Both the position numbers and the translations under genes were made by a program. Shown piece after piece: positions 9,073-17,448 of a stretch of DNA of 64,000 nucleotides. Under the pieces are notes generated by a model. The model did not search any database, had not been told where the DNA came from, and was given only the letters and a program-made list of their open reading frames with translations. How positions within the stretch are numbered: position 1 is the first letter of the stretch; every line of letters begins with the position of its first letter. Source of the DNA: Staphylococcus sp. 17KM0847 (lineage in GTDB: Bacteria > Bacillota > Bacilli > Staphylococcales > Staphylococcaceae); assembly GCF_013463155.1 (NCBI RefSeq), contig NZ_CP040781.1:434001-498000 (forward strand). Reading direction: 5' to 3'.

Positions 9073-9504
9073 ATGTATTTTGTAGATAAAGAACAACTTT
9101 CACAAAAATTACAGTATATTCAACGTTTAACGAGAGATTATGATGAAGTAAAAGGGAATCATTATGCCTTTGAACGTGTTGCACAGATGCTGATCGAATC
9201 ATCTGTTGATATTGGCAATATGATTATTGATGCATTTATTTTAAGAGATCCCGGTAATTATAAAGATGTTATAGATATTTTAACATTAGAGGGTGCAATC
9301 TCTAAAGAGACGCAGACAGTATTGCATGAAACAATCGATGTGCGTCGTTCATTTGTACATCATTATGATACTTTAGACAGTGCGACATTAGTACCATTGT
9401 TTGATAAAGCAATACCTTATTATCAACAATTTATTGAAGAAGTTGTACATTTTTTAGAACATGAAAATGTACCTGTAACGGCATTTGGCAAAGGAGCACA
9501 ATAA
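9073..9504 (+). CDS. DUF86/HepT-like protein (YutE-like)
   Basis: 143-residue all-helical protein of the DUF86/HepT-like family. It has the family core FERVAQMLIESSVDIGNMIIDAF and the RX4-6H-type motif RRSFVHHYD (residues 93-101). In HepT/MntA toxin-antitoxin pairs that motif marks an RNase or AMP-acceptor subunit. No MntA-type nucleotidyltransferase lies beside it here, and the chromosomal YutE lineage next to a NagD-like gene is a conserved Bacilli arrangement. A toxin role is therefore not supported. It is followed 3 bp later by the HAD phosphatase. Confidence 0.82.
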   Translation: MYFVDKEQLSQKLQYIQRLTRDYDEVKGNHYAFERVAQMLIESSVDIGNMIIDAFILRDPGNYKDVIDILTLEGAISKETQTVLHETIDVRRSFVHHYDTLDSATLVPLFDKAIPYYQQFIEEVVHFLEHENVPVTAFGKGAQ

Positions 9505-9507
9505 GTC

Positions 9508-10293
9508 ATGAAAACATATAAAGCATATTTGATTGATTTAGACGGTACGTTATATAAAGGGAACGAGGTGATTCCGGGGGCAGCTGATTTTATTAAAGGC
9601 TTAAACACATACGATATCCCACATCTATATGTCACAAATAACTCAACTAAATCACCAGAAGATGTTGTTCAGAAGTTGACAGCGATGGGGATTCAAGCAC
9701 AACCGTCGGAAGTTGTAACATCAGCAATGGCGACAGCGGATTATATTAGTGCAGAAAAGCCAGATGCAACAATTTATATGATTGGTGATACAGGCTTGAG
9801 AACGGCACTAACAGACAAGGGTCTGACTGTAAAAGATGATATTCATGTTGATTATGTTGTGATAGGTTTAGATGACCAAATCACATATGAAAAGTTGACA
9901 AAAGCGACATTAGCGGTTCAACAAGGCGCAACATTTATCTCAACGAACAAAGACCCTTCGATACCGAAAGAACAAGGATTTTTACCGGGCAATGGTTCAT
10001 TGACAAGTGTAGTGACAGTATCTTCTAAAGTAGCACCTACTTTCATCGGTAAACCCGAAATACCTATCATGCAAAAAGCACTTGACATCTTACAACTAGA
10101 GAAATCAGATGTTGCAATGATTGGCGACTTATATGACACAGATATTATGTCTGGTATTAACATTGGGATTGATACGATTCATGTACAGACAGGCGTCACA
10201 ACAGAAGCAGAAGCCATGTCTAAAAATGTACCCCCGACATACAGTATTAAAGATTTAACGGTATTATTGAATGAAATCAAAAAAGGTAAGTGA
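9508..10293 (+). CDS. NagD-like HAD phosphatase (TIGR01457 type, YutF-like)
   Basis: 261-residue HAD hydrolase of subfamily IIA. Motif I is [11 protein letters not shown] (nucleophile Asp11), motif II is YVTNNSTKS, the motif III lysine is in IGKPE, and motif IV is IGDLYDTDI. The cap has the C2-type position. It dephosphorylates small phosphorylated metabolites; related proteins act on p-nitrophenyl phosphate and nucleotides, and the true substrate here is unknown. It lies 3 bp after the DUF86 gene and 4 bp before the hydroxyacid dehydrogenase start, so this is a tight operon. Confidence 0.9.
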   Translation: MKTYKAYLIDLDGTLYKGNEVIPGAADFIKGLNTYDIPHLYVTNNSTKSPEDVVQKLTAMGIQAQPSEVVTSAMATADYISAEKPDATIYMIGDTGLRTALTDKGLTVKDDIHVDYVVIGLDDQITYEKLTKATLAVQQGATFISTNKDPSIPKEQGFLPGNGSLTSVVTVSSKVAPTFIGKPEIPIMQKALDILQLEKSDVAMIGDLYDTDIMSGINIGIDTIHVQTGVTTEAEAMSKNVPPTYSIKDLTVLLNEIKKGK

Positions 10294-10297
10294 TGGT

Positions 10298-11254
10298 ATG
10301 GAGAAAATTTTAGTGACACGTCAAATTCCAGCAAAGTTTAAACAGCGGCTGGAAGCTTTAGGTGAAGTAGAAATGTGGGATCATCATCTCACACCAATGC
10401 CACGTGAAACATTTTTACAAGCAGCTGCAGATAAAACGGTATTACTTGTAACATTGAGTGAGCAAATTGATAATGCACTCTTTCAGCAGGCACCTCATCT
10501 AAAAATTATAGCGAATATGGCAGTGGGCTATGATAACATTGATCTTGTATCGGCAGAACAGCATGGTGTGGTTATTTCAAATACACCTCATGTATTAACC
10601 GAAACAACAGCAGAATTAGGGTTTGCATTAATGATGGCAGCTTCTCGCCGTTTACCAGAAGCGATAGATTATGTTCAAGATGGTCAATGGGAGAGTTGGG
10701 GTCCCTATCTGCTTGCTGGAAAAGATATTTATCATGCCAAGGTTGGTATTTTTGGTATGGGAGAAATAGGAAAAGCCTTCGCACGTCGTTTAAAAGGTTT
10801 CAATGCGGATATTCTTTATCACAATCGCTCACGTAATACAAAAGCTGAACACGAACTGGGTGCTTTTTATACATCCTTTGAAACATTGATTCGAGAAAGT
10901 GACTTTGTGGTTTGTACAGCACCATCGACACCTGAGACACAAAATAAGTTCGATCGAAGTGTCTTTCAAATGATGCGTGATGACGCTATTTTTGTCAATA
11001 TTGGACGAGGGGATCTGGTTGTAGAAGAAGATTTAGTTGAGGCACTTATAGCAGGTGAAATTGCAGGTTGTGCGCTTGATGTAGTGCGTGATGAGCCGAT
11101 TCGTATGGATCATCCATTACTTAAACAACCCAACGCTATTATTACGCCACATATCGGTAGTGCGACAGTATTAACACGTGATCAAATGATTCAAACTTGT
11201 GTGCTTAATATTGAAGATGTAGTTCAAGGAAGACCTGCACGTAATCAAGTGTAG
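10298..11254 (+). CDS. D-2-hydroxyacid dehydrogenase (glyoxylate/hydroxypyruvate reductase type)
   Basis: 318-residue NAD(P)-dependent D-isomer 2-hydroxyacid dehydrogenase. It shows the Rossmann motif GIFGMGEIGKAFARR (about residue 150), the catalytic Arg in NIGRGDLVVEEDL, Glu in DVVRDEP and His in TPHIGSAT. It is likely to reduce glyoxylate or hydroxypyruvate. An ATG at 10271 overlaps the previous gene; the ATG at 10298 is preferred because AAAGGTAAG lies just upstream and it gives the family's N-terminus (MEKILVTRQIP). In S. aureus the dlt operon follows this gene; here it does not. Confidence 0.88.
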   Translation: MEKILVTRQIPAKFKQRLEALGEVEMWDHHLTPMPRETFLQAAADKTVLLVTLSEQIDNALFQQAPHLKIIANMAVGYDNIDLVSAEQHGVVISNTPHVLTETTAELGFALMMAASRRLPEAIDYVQDGQWESWGPYLLAGKDIYHAKVGIFGMGEIGKAFARRLKGFNADILYHNRSRNTKAEHELGAFYTSFETLIRESDFVVCTAPSTPETQNKFDRSVFQMMRDDAIFVNIGRGDLVVEEDLVEALIAGEIAGCALDVVRDEPIRMDHPLLKQPNAIITPHIGSATVLTRDQMIQTCVLNIEDVVQGRPARNQV

Positions 11255-11303
11255 AGTTAACGTTTTCAAATATGTAAAGCACGTAGAATAAAATCAACAG
11301 AGT

Positions 11304-11343
11304 GGACGATAAAATCTTAATAATTTCAAAGATTTTATCGTCC
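11304..11343. terminator. Long perfect hairpin between convergent genes
   Basis: GGACGATAAAATCTT (11304-11318) and AAGATTTTATCGTCC (11329-11343) form a perfect 15-bp stem with a 10-nt loop. Outer arms AAAGCA...TAGAATA (to 11290) and TATTCTA...TGCTTT (11345 on) extend it imperfectly. There is no clean U-tract on either strand. It probably acts as the transcription end for both neighbours, and it lies where S. aureus carries dltABCD. Confidence 0.6.
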
Positions 11344-11359
11344 TATTCTATCCCATGCT

Positions 11360-11680
11360 TTATGCTTCAAAATTATGATTAATATAACGTTTAAGTGGTT
11401 TCAATTGAATATACCCATCTGCAACATATTCGTCATTCATCGTAATAAGTGGATAAAACAGTTCGTCTGCTTTAATTTGTTCAATAAAATGTTCATCGTG
11501 ATCAGTTAAGTTTTCAGTATCTTGATCAATATCAATATAGGTAAATATAAAGTTATGATCTGGATATTGTTGAGGTAATAATGTTTGTAGCCACTCAAAA
11601 GTATTGCGTGAACTTGGTGCGTTTACACAACTAGCACAGACGACTTCTGCGCCGTACACAACAACTGTTATTTTAGTCAT
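11360..11680 (-). CDS. yuzD: YuzD family thioredoxin-fold protein (DUF1462)
   Basis: 106-residue protein of the YuzD/DUF1462 family with a thioredoxin-like fold. It starts with ITVVVYGAEVVCASCVNAPSS, a CxxC pair at Cys15/Cys18, and has the cis-proline-like loop ELFYPLITMND. A redox or Fe-S-related role is suggested by the CxxC motif and by its neighbour nfu, with which it is divergently arranged about 100 bp apart. Its biochemical function is not established. AAGGGGGAAG precedes the ATG. Confidence 0.85.
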   Translation of the reverse strand: MTKITVVVYGAEVVCASCVNAPSSRNTFEWLQTLLPQQYPDHNFIFTYIDIDQDTENLTDHDEHFIEQIKADELFYPLITMNDEYVADGYIQLKPLKRYINHNFEA

Positions 11681-11782
11681 CTTCTTCCCCCTTAGTTAAT
11701 ACAATAGATTTTCAATACCATTTCTATTATAATAAGAAAAAGGGAGAATATGAACCATTTAACTTGAAAGGAGGCATAACAC

Positions 11783-12025
11783 ATGCCAACTGAAGATACA
11801 ACAATGTATGATCAAGTAGCAGAAGTTATAGAGAAGTTGCGCCCATTTTTATTACGTGACGGTGGAGACTGTGCACTTGTAGATGTTGAAGATGGAATCG
11901 TTAAGCTTCAATTACTAGGTGCTTGTGGGACTTGCCCAAGTAGTACTATTACGTTAAAAGCAGGTATCGAGCGTGCACTCGTTGAAGAAGTGCCGGGTGT
12001 TATTGAGGTAGAGCAAGTATTCTAA
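11783..12025 (+). CDS. nfu: NifU C-terminal domain Fe-S carrier (Nfu)
   Basis: 80-residue Nfu-type protein consisting only of the NifU C-terminal domain. It carries [13 protein letters not shown] and the cluster-binding CGTCPSS motif (Cys48 and Cys51). Nfu proteins hold a [4Fe-4S] cluster between two subunits and deliver it to targets such as aconitase. S. aureus Nfu is known to support aconitase. The start follows AAAGGAGG. It is followed by a strong terminator, so it is probably monocistronic. Confidence 0.94.
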   Translation: MPTEDTTMYDQVAEVIEKLRPFLLRDGGDCALVDVEDGIVKLQLLGACGTCPSSTITLKAGIERALVEEVPGVIEVEQVF

Positions 12026-12085
12026 GTGATAACACTTGATAAGATAAAGCATATAAATGCCTTTAAATTGTTAAGGCTTTCTGTT

Positions 12086-12118
12086 AAAAAACCTGTGGGA
12101 TCATCCCACAGGTTTTTA
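12086..12118. terminator. Bidirectional terminator between nfu and the NDH-2 paralogue
   Basis: ACCTGTGGGA (12091-12100) and TCCCACAGGT (12104-12113), flanked by six A and five T, so it serves both convergent genes. Confidence 0.93.
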
Positions 12119-12120
12119 TA

Positions 12121-13185
12121 TTACCCATTATGATGTTTATATAGCCATAACACACCAGATTTTAAAATGGAGGCAAGGCGTCCGGTAACGGTTGTATCCA
12201 TTAAATAGGCAAAGCCTTTTTTCTCGCCCAATGCACCTAAAAAACCTTGGATTTTAATGTCTGGCATTTTTTCAGGAAGTGTTTTACCTTGCCACAATGT
12301 TTTAAGTACAGTAGCAATCTGGTCGGCTTGTTCTTCGGCAAGTTGTGCGCTCGGCGCAAAAGGTAAGTTGGCACAATCACCGACGACATAGACATTTGGA
12401 TATGTTGGGATTTGATGATATTGATTGACTATGACACGATGACTACGACTTAAATCGACAGGTAAGTTGCGGACAAGTTCAACAGGTTGAATACCTGCTG
12501 TCCATACAATAAGATCATGTTCGTTCTTAGTATCTTTGTTATAGAGTGTCCCCGGTTCAACTTTAACGATGTTGGAGTTTGGTACGACCGTAACATCATG
12601 TTGATCAAACCATTTTTTGACATAATTGCTTAGTTTTTCAGGAAATTGATTTAAAATACGCTCACCACGATCATATAAAAAAATCTCAAGATCATCACGA
12701 CTTTCACGTAATGCACTAGCAAGTTCAATCCCACTCAATCCAGCGCCTACAATACCTACTTGTGCCCCGCTTGGTAATTCACAAATATCATGATATGTTT
12801 TACGTGCAGCCGCTAAAGTTTGAATGCTGTACGTGTGTGTTTGTGCACCGGGAACATTGTGATATTTATCTTCACATCCTAGTCCGATAACAAGTTCATC
12901 AAAATCAACACGAGTTTGACCCACTGATACAATTTGGTTATCTAAATCAATGTGGGTAATTTCACCGTAAACAGTATTAATGCGCGCATCCTTTGGAAAA
13001 TTGACTCTTACTTCTTTATCAGATTTTGATCCAGCAGCTAGAGCATAAAACTCGGTTTTCAATCCGTGATAAGGCATACGATCAATGAGTGTTACACTAT
13101 AATCATTTGGCAATGCTTCTGGTAAAATTTTCGATAAGATACGCATATTGCCATATCCCCCGCCTAACAAAACTAAACTCTTCAT
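12121..13185 (-). CDS. NDH-2-like FAD-dependent pyridine nucleotide-disulfide oxidoreductase
   Basis: 354-residue flavoprotein related to type II NADH dehydrogenase. It shows the FAD-binding GGGYGNMRI at the N-terminus, the NAD-binding GIVGAGLSGIELASAL near residue 150, WTAGIQPV, and the second FAD motif VYVVGDCANLPF near residue 285. It is shorter and clearly diverged from the ndh gene at 14532. The S. aureus counterpart at this position is also a paralogue of Ndh. It probably oxidises NAD(P)H, with an unknown acceptor. The start follows AAAGGGGAAA at 10 bp. The upstream leader contains conspicuous inverted repeats. Confidence 0.85.
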   Translation of the reverse strand: MKSLVLLGGGYGNMRILSKILPEALPNDYSVTLIDRMPYHGLKTEFYALAAGSKSDKEVRVNFPKDARINTVYGEITHIDLDNQIVSVGQTRVDFDELVIGLGCEDKYHNVPGAQTHTYSIQTLAAARKTYHDICELPSGAQVGIVGAGLSGIELASALRESRDDLEIFLYDRGERILNQFPEKLSNYVKKWFDQHDVTVVPNSNIVKVEPGTLYNKDTKNEHDLIVWTAGIQPVELVRNLPVDLSRSHRVIVNQYHQIPTYPNVYVVGDCANLPFAPSAQLAEEQADQIATVLKTLWQGKTLPEKMPDIKIQGFLGALGEKKGFAYLMDTTVTGRLASILKSGVLWLYKHHNG

Positions 13186-13224
13186 ATCTTGATTTCCCCT
13201 TTAATCATGAATATTTTGAAAAGA

Positions 13225-13298
13225 GTAGGATACACAATGTCTAGTCACACCATTGAATGGTCCTACTTTAACAAAGATGTCTCAAGTTCAGACTTTGT
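13225..13298 (-). promoter_or_regulatory. Nested inverted repeats in the leader of the NDH-2 paralogue
   Basis: Read on the minus strand, a hairpin (13298-13271; ACAAA/TTTGT plus GTCT/AGAC) is followed by a stem closed by GTAGGA/TCCTAC (13266-13261 with 13230-13225). Inside the second stem, CCAT/ATGG and CAATG/CATTG compete for the same bases. A pyrimidine-rich TCTTTT follows on that strand, 40 bp before the start codon. This layout suits an attenuator or RNA switch, but no known riboswitch class is recognised. The rest of the 13186-13611 gap shows no ORF. Confidence 0.35.
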
Positions 13299-13570
13299 AA
13301 AAGATACATAAAAAGTATTGTAAAGCGTAAGACTATACAAAGCTTTCATCTCTAATCCCCTAAGATAGTGCTACCTACTTCTCATGCACCAAAAGTTTGA
13401 TAATTGTTCATATTCAATTATAGACTTTTTTTGAAGGGCTTACAAACAAACTTTAAATAAAATCACTCAGAAATGAAAAGTCCAATGGTGAGTATATATT
13501 TTTAGGTCCATTATTTGTACAAAAGCTGAATAATGTTATGAGCGATGCGATAGATGATTGATATAAAATT

Positions 13571-13579
13571 TGTTATAAT
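13571..13579 (+). promoter_or_regulatory. Extended -10 promoter of yuzB
   Basis: TGTTATAAT: a perfect TATAAT with an upstream TG and no good -35 box. It lies 33 bp before the yuzB start. Confidence 0.5.
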
Positions 13580-13611
13580 GACATCATTAAACTTGAAAAA
13601 GAAGGTGTCAC

Positions 13612-13848
13612 ATGAATCCAATTGTCGAGTTTTGTATTTCAAATTTAGCAAGAGGTTCTCAAAAGGTATTTGAAATATTGGACAATGACCCAAATGTTGA
13701 TGTATTGGACTATGGGTGTTTGCAAAATTGTGGCGTTTGTAGTTCAGGACTTTACGCACTCGTCAATGGTGACCTTGTCGAAGGAGAAACATCTGAGGAA
13801 TTGTTACAAAATATATATGCACATATAGAAGAAACATGGATTTTTTAA
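13612..13848 (+). CDS. yuzB: YuzB family protein (DUF1450)
   Basis: 78-residue protein of the YuzB/DUF1450 family. Visible features are the N-terminal [17 protein letters not shown] and the cysteine cluster [21 protein letters not shown] (C-x3-C-x2-C), which resembles a thioredoxin-like ferredoxin cluster site. Its function is not established. It is 12 bp upstream of an A-type Fe-S carrier gene that has its own GGAGG site, so the two are probably co-transcribed, which supports a role in Fe-S or redox metabolism. Confidence 0.85.
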   Translation: MNPIVEFCISNLARGSQKVFEILDNDPNVDVLDYGCLQNCGVCSSGLYALVNGDLVEGETSEELLQNIYAHIEETWIF

Positions 13849-13860
13849 GGAGGAATTGAG

Positions 13861-14220
13861 ATGGCTACAATCAATTTAACAGAGGCAGCGGCTTATGAAG
13901 TCAAAGATATGTTAAAGCAAAACGATATGCCAGAAGGTTATTTGAAAGTTAAAGTCAACGGTGGTGGTTGTACAGGCTTAACTTATGGTATGACAGCTGA
14001 GGCAATGCCTGGAGATAATGATGAAATTTTAGAATTTTACGGTTTGAAAGTTTTAGTAGACCGTGAAGATGCACCGATATTAAATGGTACAACGATTGAT
14101 TTTAAGCAGTCATTAATGGGTGGCGGTTTTCAAATTGATAATCCGAACGCAATAGCTTCATGTGGGTGTGGTAGTTCGTTCCGTACGGATAAAGTAGCAG
14201 GAACGCCTGAAGAATGTTAA
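13861..14220 (+). CDS. sufA: A-type Fe-S carrier protein (HesB/IscA/SufA family)
   Basis: 119-residue member of the HesB/IscA family. Its three cluster ligands are in place: Cys37 in VNGGGCTGL, and Cys101 and Cys103 in ASCGCGSSF. The FKQSLMGGGFQIDNPNA segment is diagnostic. Such proteins receive Fe-S clusters from SufBCD and hand them to [4Fe-4S] targets. S. aureus has a SufA-type carrier at this locus, distant from sufCDSUB. The start follows AAGGAGGAATTGAG. The symbol is given by family and locus. Confidence 0.88.
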   Translation: MATINLTEAAAYEVKDMLKQNDMPEGYLKVKVNGGGCTGLTYGMTAEAMPGDNDEILEFYGLKVLVDREDAPILNGTTIDFKQSLMGGGFQIDNPNAIASCGCGSSFRTDKVAGTPEEC

Positions 14221-14241
14221 TGTAGGGCATGTCATTTTAGA

Positions 14242-14293
14242 GCAGCAGTATGATCTATTGTAGAAGTGTGATAGATGTCGTACTGCTGCCTTT
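14242..14293 (+). terminator. Terminator after the A-type carrier
   Basis: GCAGCAGTA (14242-14250) and TACTGCTGC (14281-14289), with an additional inner GATCTAT/ATAGATGTC pairing, followed by CTTTTG. Confidence 0.75.
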
Positions 14294-14318
14294 TGCTATC
14301 GAAAGAAAAATATAAAGA

Positions 14319-14332
14319 ATAAAGCGCTTTCA
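14319..14332 (-). promoter_or_regulatory. cre-like palindrome upstream of ndh
   Basis: On the minus strand TGAAAGCGCTTTAT matches 12 of 14 positions of the catabolite-responsive element TGWAANCGNTNWCA. The core AAAGCGCTTT is the same 10-bp palindrome found in the rocA control region. It lies about 135 bp upstream of the predicted ndh -35 box, so its function is uncertain. Confidence 0.35.
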
Positions 14333-14466
14333 AAAAGGTAGCTATAATCTTTAAAATGTAAAAGAAAATCAATGTTGAAATATGAAAGAAATTGCGTGAA
14401 AACTTGAATTCACTCATAAAAAACTATAAACTAATAAATGACTGTATTTTACAATTTTGTGTACTG

Positions 14467-14494
14467 TTGAAATCATGAGGGTATACAGTATAAA
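14467..14494 (+). promoter_or_regulatory. Sigma-A promoter of ndh
   Basis: TTGAAA, a 16-bp spacer and TATAAA, 37 bp before the ATG. The rest of the 14294-14466 gap holds no ORF. Confidence 0.55.
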
Positions 14495-14531
14495 TAGAAT
14501 GATAATATTTAAGAAGGAATAGGTGAATACA

Positions 14532-15734
14532 ATGGCAGAACGTAAAAAAGTACTCGTTTTAGGTGCCGGTTATGCAGGATTGCAAACTGTTGTGAAACTT
14601 CAAAAACAAATTGCAGAAGAAGATGCACAAATTACGTTAATCAACAAAAATGATTACCACTATGAATCAACTTGGTTACATGAAGCTTCAGCAGGAACGA
14701 TTAGTTATGAAGATTTACTTTATCCAATTGAGAGTGTGTTAAAAAAACAGGTTGATTTTGTTAGTGCCGAAGTTACAAAAATTGATCGCAATGCGAAAAA
14801 AGTTGAAACTTCACGTGGTATCTTTGATTTCGATGTTTTAGTTGTCGCATTAGGCTTTGAATCTGAAACATTTGGAATTGAAGGTATGAAAGAACATGCT
14901 TTCCAAATTGAAAATGTTCATACAGCACGCCAAATTTCACGTCATATTGAAGATAAATTTGCTAACTATGCAGCGTCAAAAGAAAAAGACGATAAAGACT
15001 TAGCAATCTTAGTGGGTGGTGCTGGTTTTACAGGTGTTGAATTTTTAGGGGAGTTAACAGACCGCATTCCTGAGTTAGCAAATAAATACGGTGTAGATCA
15101 AAGCAAAGTGAAAATCACATGTGTAGAGGCTGCTCCGAAAATGTTACCAATGTTCTCAGATGAGTTAGTAAACCATGCAGTGAGCTACTTAGAAGAACGT
15201 GGTGTAGAATTTAAAGTGGGTACACCAATCGTAGCAGCAAATGAAAAAGGCTTTGTAGTTAAAGTTGATGATAAAGAGCAACAGCTCGAAGCGAACACAG
15301 TAGTTTGGGCTGCAGGCGTACGTGGTAGCAATTTGATGGAAAAATCATTCGAAGGTGTAAAACGTGGCCGCATCGTAACTAAACAAGACTTAACAATTGA
15401 AGGTTATAACGATATTTTCGTCATCGGTGATGTGTCTGCATTCATTCCTGAAGGTGGCGAACGTCCATTGCCAACAACTGCACAAATTGCAATGCAACAA
15501 GGTGAGAAAACAGCTTCAAACATTGCACGTATTTTAAAAGGTGAACCAACAGAAAACTTCACGTATGTTGATCGTGGTACAGTATGTTCATTAGGTCGTC
15601 ATGATGGTGTAGGTGTTGTTTATGGTCGTGAAATTACAGGTAAAAAAGCAGCATTTATGAAACGTGTCATTGATACACGTGCCATTTTCAAAATGGGTGG
15701 CTTAGGTTTAGCTTATAAAAAAGGTAAATTTTAA
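14532..15734 (+). CDS. ndh: Type II NADH:quinone oxidoreductase
   Basis: 400-residue single-subunit NADH dehydrogenase (NDH-2) that passes electrons from NADH to menaquinone without proton pumping. FAD-binding [13 protein letters not shown] begins at residue 7, the NADH-binding [17 protein letters not shown] near 160, and the quinone-site AQIAMQQGE segment near 317. The C-terminal [25 protein letters not shown] is the membrane anchor region. The protein is nearly collinear with S. aureus NDH-2 (402 residues). A GTG at 14523 is in frame, but the ATG at 14532 gives the family N-terminus and has AGGTGA upstream. Confidence 0.95.
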   Translation: MAERKKVLVLGAGYAGLQTVVKLQKQIAEEDAQITLINKNDYHYESTWLHEASAGTISYEDLLYPIESVLKKQVDFVSAEVTKIDRNAKKVETSRGIFDFDVLVVALGFESETFGIEGMKEHAFQIENVHTARQISRHIEDKFANYAASKEKDDKDLAILVGGAGFTGVEFLGELTDRIPELANKYGVDQSKVKITCVEAAPKMLPMFSDELVNHAVSYLEERGVEFKVGTPIVAANEKGFVVKVDDKEQQLEANTVVWAAGVRGSNLMEKSFEGVKRGRIVTKQDLTIEGYNDIFVIGDVSAFIPEGGERPLPTTAQIAMQQGEKTASNIARILKGEPTENFTYVDRGTVCSLGRHDGVGVVYGREITGKKAAFMKRVIDTRAIFKMGGLGLAYKKGKF

Positions 15735-15777
15735 GGCAGTATAATTAAATATTATTTATAGCAGAAGCTGTAAATTT

Positions 15778-15840
15778 ATGAGCAAACTGAGCATTAATCA
15801 ATGATTATTATGCAATGTTTGCTCATTTTTATTACTTATA
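15778..15840 (+). terminator. Terminator after ndh
   Basis: ATGAGCAAAC (15778-15787) and GTTTGCTCAT (15827-15836) form a perfect 10-bp stem around a 39-nt loop, followed by TTTT. Confidence 0.75.
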
Positions 15841-15860
15841 TCATTAAGGAGTGAAGCAGT

Positions 15861-17357
15861 TTGAAACAATCAGACAAGCAAGCTAATATTCTTGTGATGG
15901 GTGTGCCAGAGCATTTGAATCAACTTGAAGAAGATGCAATTCAAGATAAGGCACTTATTGAAACTTTACAAACGTTAAAAACACATCGATTGATTAAAGG
16001 ACAGTGTGGTGTGATAGCGACAGCACCAGTGTATCTGAATAAACAATACGATAGAATCGTTACAGTAGGCATGGGTAATCTGAATCAATTAAAACCTCAG
16101 GATTATTTAAAGATTTGGGGACAACTTTTTCAATATTTACATCGAGAACAACTGACAAATGTCACATTATATCCTCGTACTTTTTTAACTCAAACGATAC
16201 AGCCACAAAAGATTTTTCAATTAATGGGATTACAAATGGAGCAGGCAATTTATCAGTTTGATGACTATCGTTCAGATAAAAAAGCAGCCTTTAAAGTACA
16301 AGTTGAATGGATACCATCAGACCATAATGGTATGTATCAGGAAGCGGTCAATTCAGGACAAATATTAGGACGTGCGGTGAATAGAGCACGTGATTTGAGC
16401 AATATGCCTCCTAATATTTTAACGCCGGATTATTTAGCAACTTGTGTTCAATCATACTTTAAAAATACTGAAGTTGATGTATGTATAAAAGATGAAGAGG
16501 CCTTACAACAAGAAGGTTTTGGTCTAATTCATGCTGTGGGTAAAGGTTCTATTAACCCACCACGTTTGATTACACTACGATATAACGGAAACCCTAAACA
16601 TGCAGACGATGTTATTGCGTTGGTAGGTAAGGGCATAACGTATGATTCAGGGGGCTATTCTATTAAGACAAAAACAGGCATGCCTTCTATGAAATTTGAT
16701 ATGTGTGGTGCAGCGAATGTCGTCGGAATGGTCGAGGCTATTGCATCTTTAAAATTAAAGGTAAATATAGTAGCAGTTATAGCTGCTGCCGAAAATATGA
16801 TTGCCAATAATGCAATGAAACCAGATGATGTATTTACAGCACTAAGTGGTGAAACTGTTGAAGTACCTAATACAGATGCAGAAGGGCGACTTGTTCTAGG
16901 AGATGCATCATTTTATGCAAATCAATTTCAACCACGCGTTATATTAGATTTTGCGACATTAACAGGTGCAGCCGTTGTTGCATTGGGTGAGGATAAAGCA
17001 GCAATTTTCAATAAAAATGAAGATACCGAGATTTTGGATCAAATATTAGCATCTGCACGTGCAATGGATGAAGCATTATATGAATTACCCATCACTGATA
17101 CTGAAAAGAGAAATATTAAGAAATCGGATATTGCAGATTTAACAAACCATGTAAATGCAAACGGCAAAGCTCTATTTGCAGCAGCTTTCGTTACACATTT
17201 TAGTGGAGATACACCACACTTGCATATTGATATTGCAGGGCCAGCAACGACATCAGTATCATCTTATAAAGGGCCTAAAGGTCCAACCGGCGTAATGATC
17301 TCAACGATTGTTAACTGGTTAGCAACACAGTATGAAAATGAAAGTAGCAGAAGTTAG
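15861..17357 (+). CDS. pepA: Cytosol (leucyl) aminopeptidase, M17 family
   Basis: 498-residue M17 metallopeptidase. The C-terminal catalytic domain carries GKGITYDSGGYSIK (Lys and Asp ligands), KFDMCGAANVVG and the family signature NTDAEGRLVLGDA near residue 336, i.e. the two-metal site and catalytic Arg. The N-terminal ~170 residues are the variable hexamer-forming domain. It removes N-terminal residues from peptides and may work with the Opp peptide importer at the end of this window. It starts with TTG; AAGGAGTG lies 8 bp upstream. The cytosolic location is implied by the lack of a signal peptide. Confidence 0.93.
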   Translation: MKQSDKQANILVMGVPEHLNQLEEDAIQDKALIETLQTLKTHRLIKGQCGVIATAPVYLNKQYDRIVTVGMGNLNQLKPQDYLKIWGQLFQYLHREQLTNVTLYPRTFLTQTIQPQKIFQLMGLQMEQAIYQFDDYRSDKKAAFKVQVEWIPSDHNGMYQEAVNSGQILGRAVNRARDLSNMPPNILTPDYLATCVQSYFKNTEVDVCIKDEEALQQEGFGLIHAVGKGSINPPRLITLRYNGNPKHADDVIALVGKGITYDSGGYSIKTKTGMPSMKFDMCGAANVVGMVEAIASLKLKVNIVAVIAAAENMIANNAMKPDDVFTALSGETVEVPNTDAEGRLVLGDASFYANQFQPRVILDFATLTGAAVVALGEDKAAIFNKNEDTEILDQILASARAMDEALYELPITDTEKRNIKKSDIADLTNHVNANGKALFAAAFVTHFSGDTPHLHIDIAGPATTSVSSYKGPKGPTGVMISTIVNWLATQYENESSRS

Positions 17358-17448
17358 ATGTTTTGAACTTATCATAGCCGATAATAAGAATAATGATATA
17401 TGTCTATTTTGTTAAGACATATGTATACAGAGATATATTCATTCTAAA

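Noticed and set aside
9073-10293. HepT-like DUF86 protein as part of a HepT/MntA toxin-antitoxin pair
   Set aside because: No MntA-type nucleotidyltransferase is adjacent; the partner gene is a NagD-like phosphatase, and this pairing is a conserved housekeeping arrangement in Bacilli.
12121-15734. Gene duplication of ndh in progress
   Set aside because: The two NDH-2-like proteins are strongly diverged and differently sized, and the same pair exists in S. aureus; this is an old paralogy.
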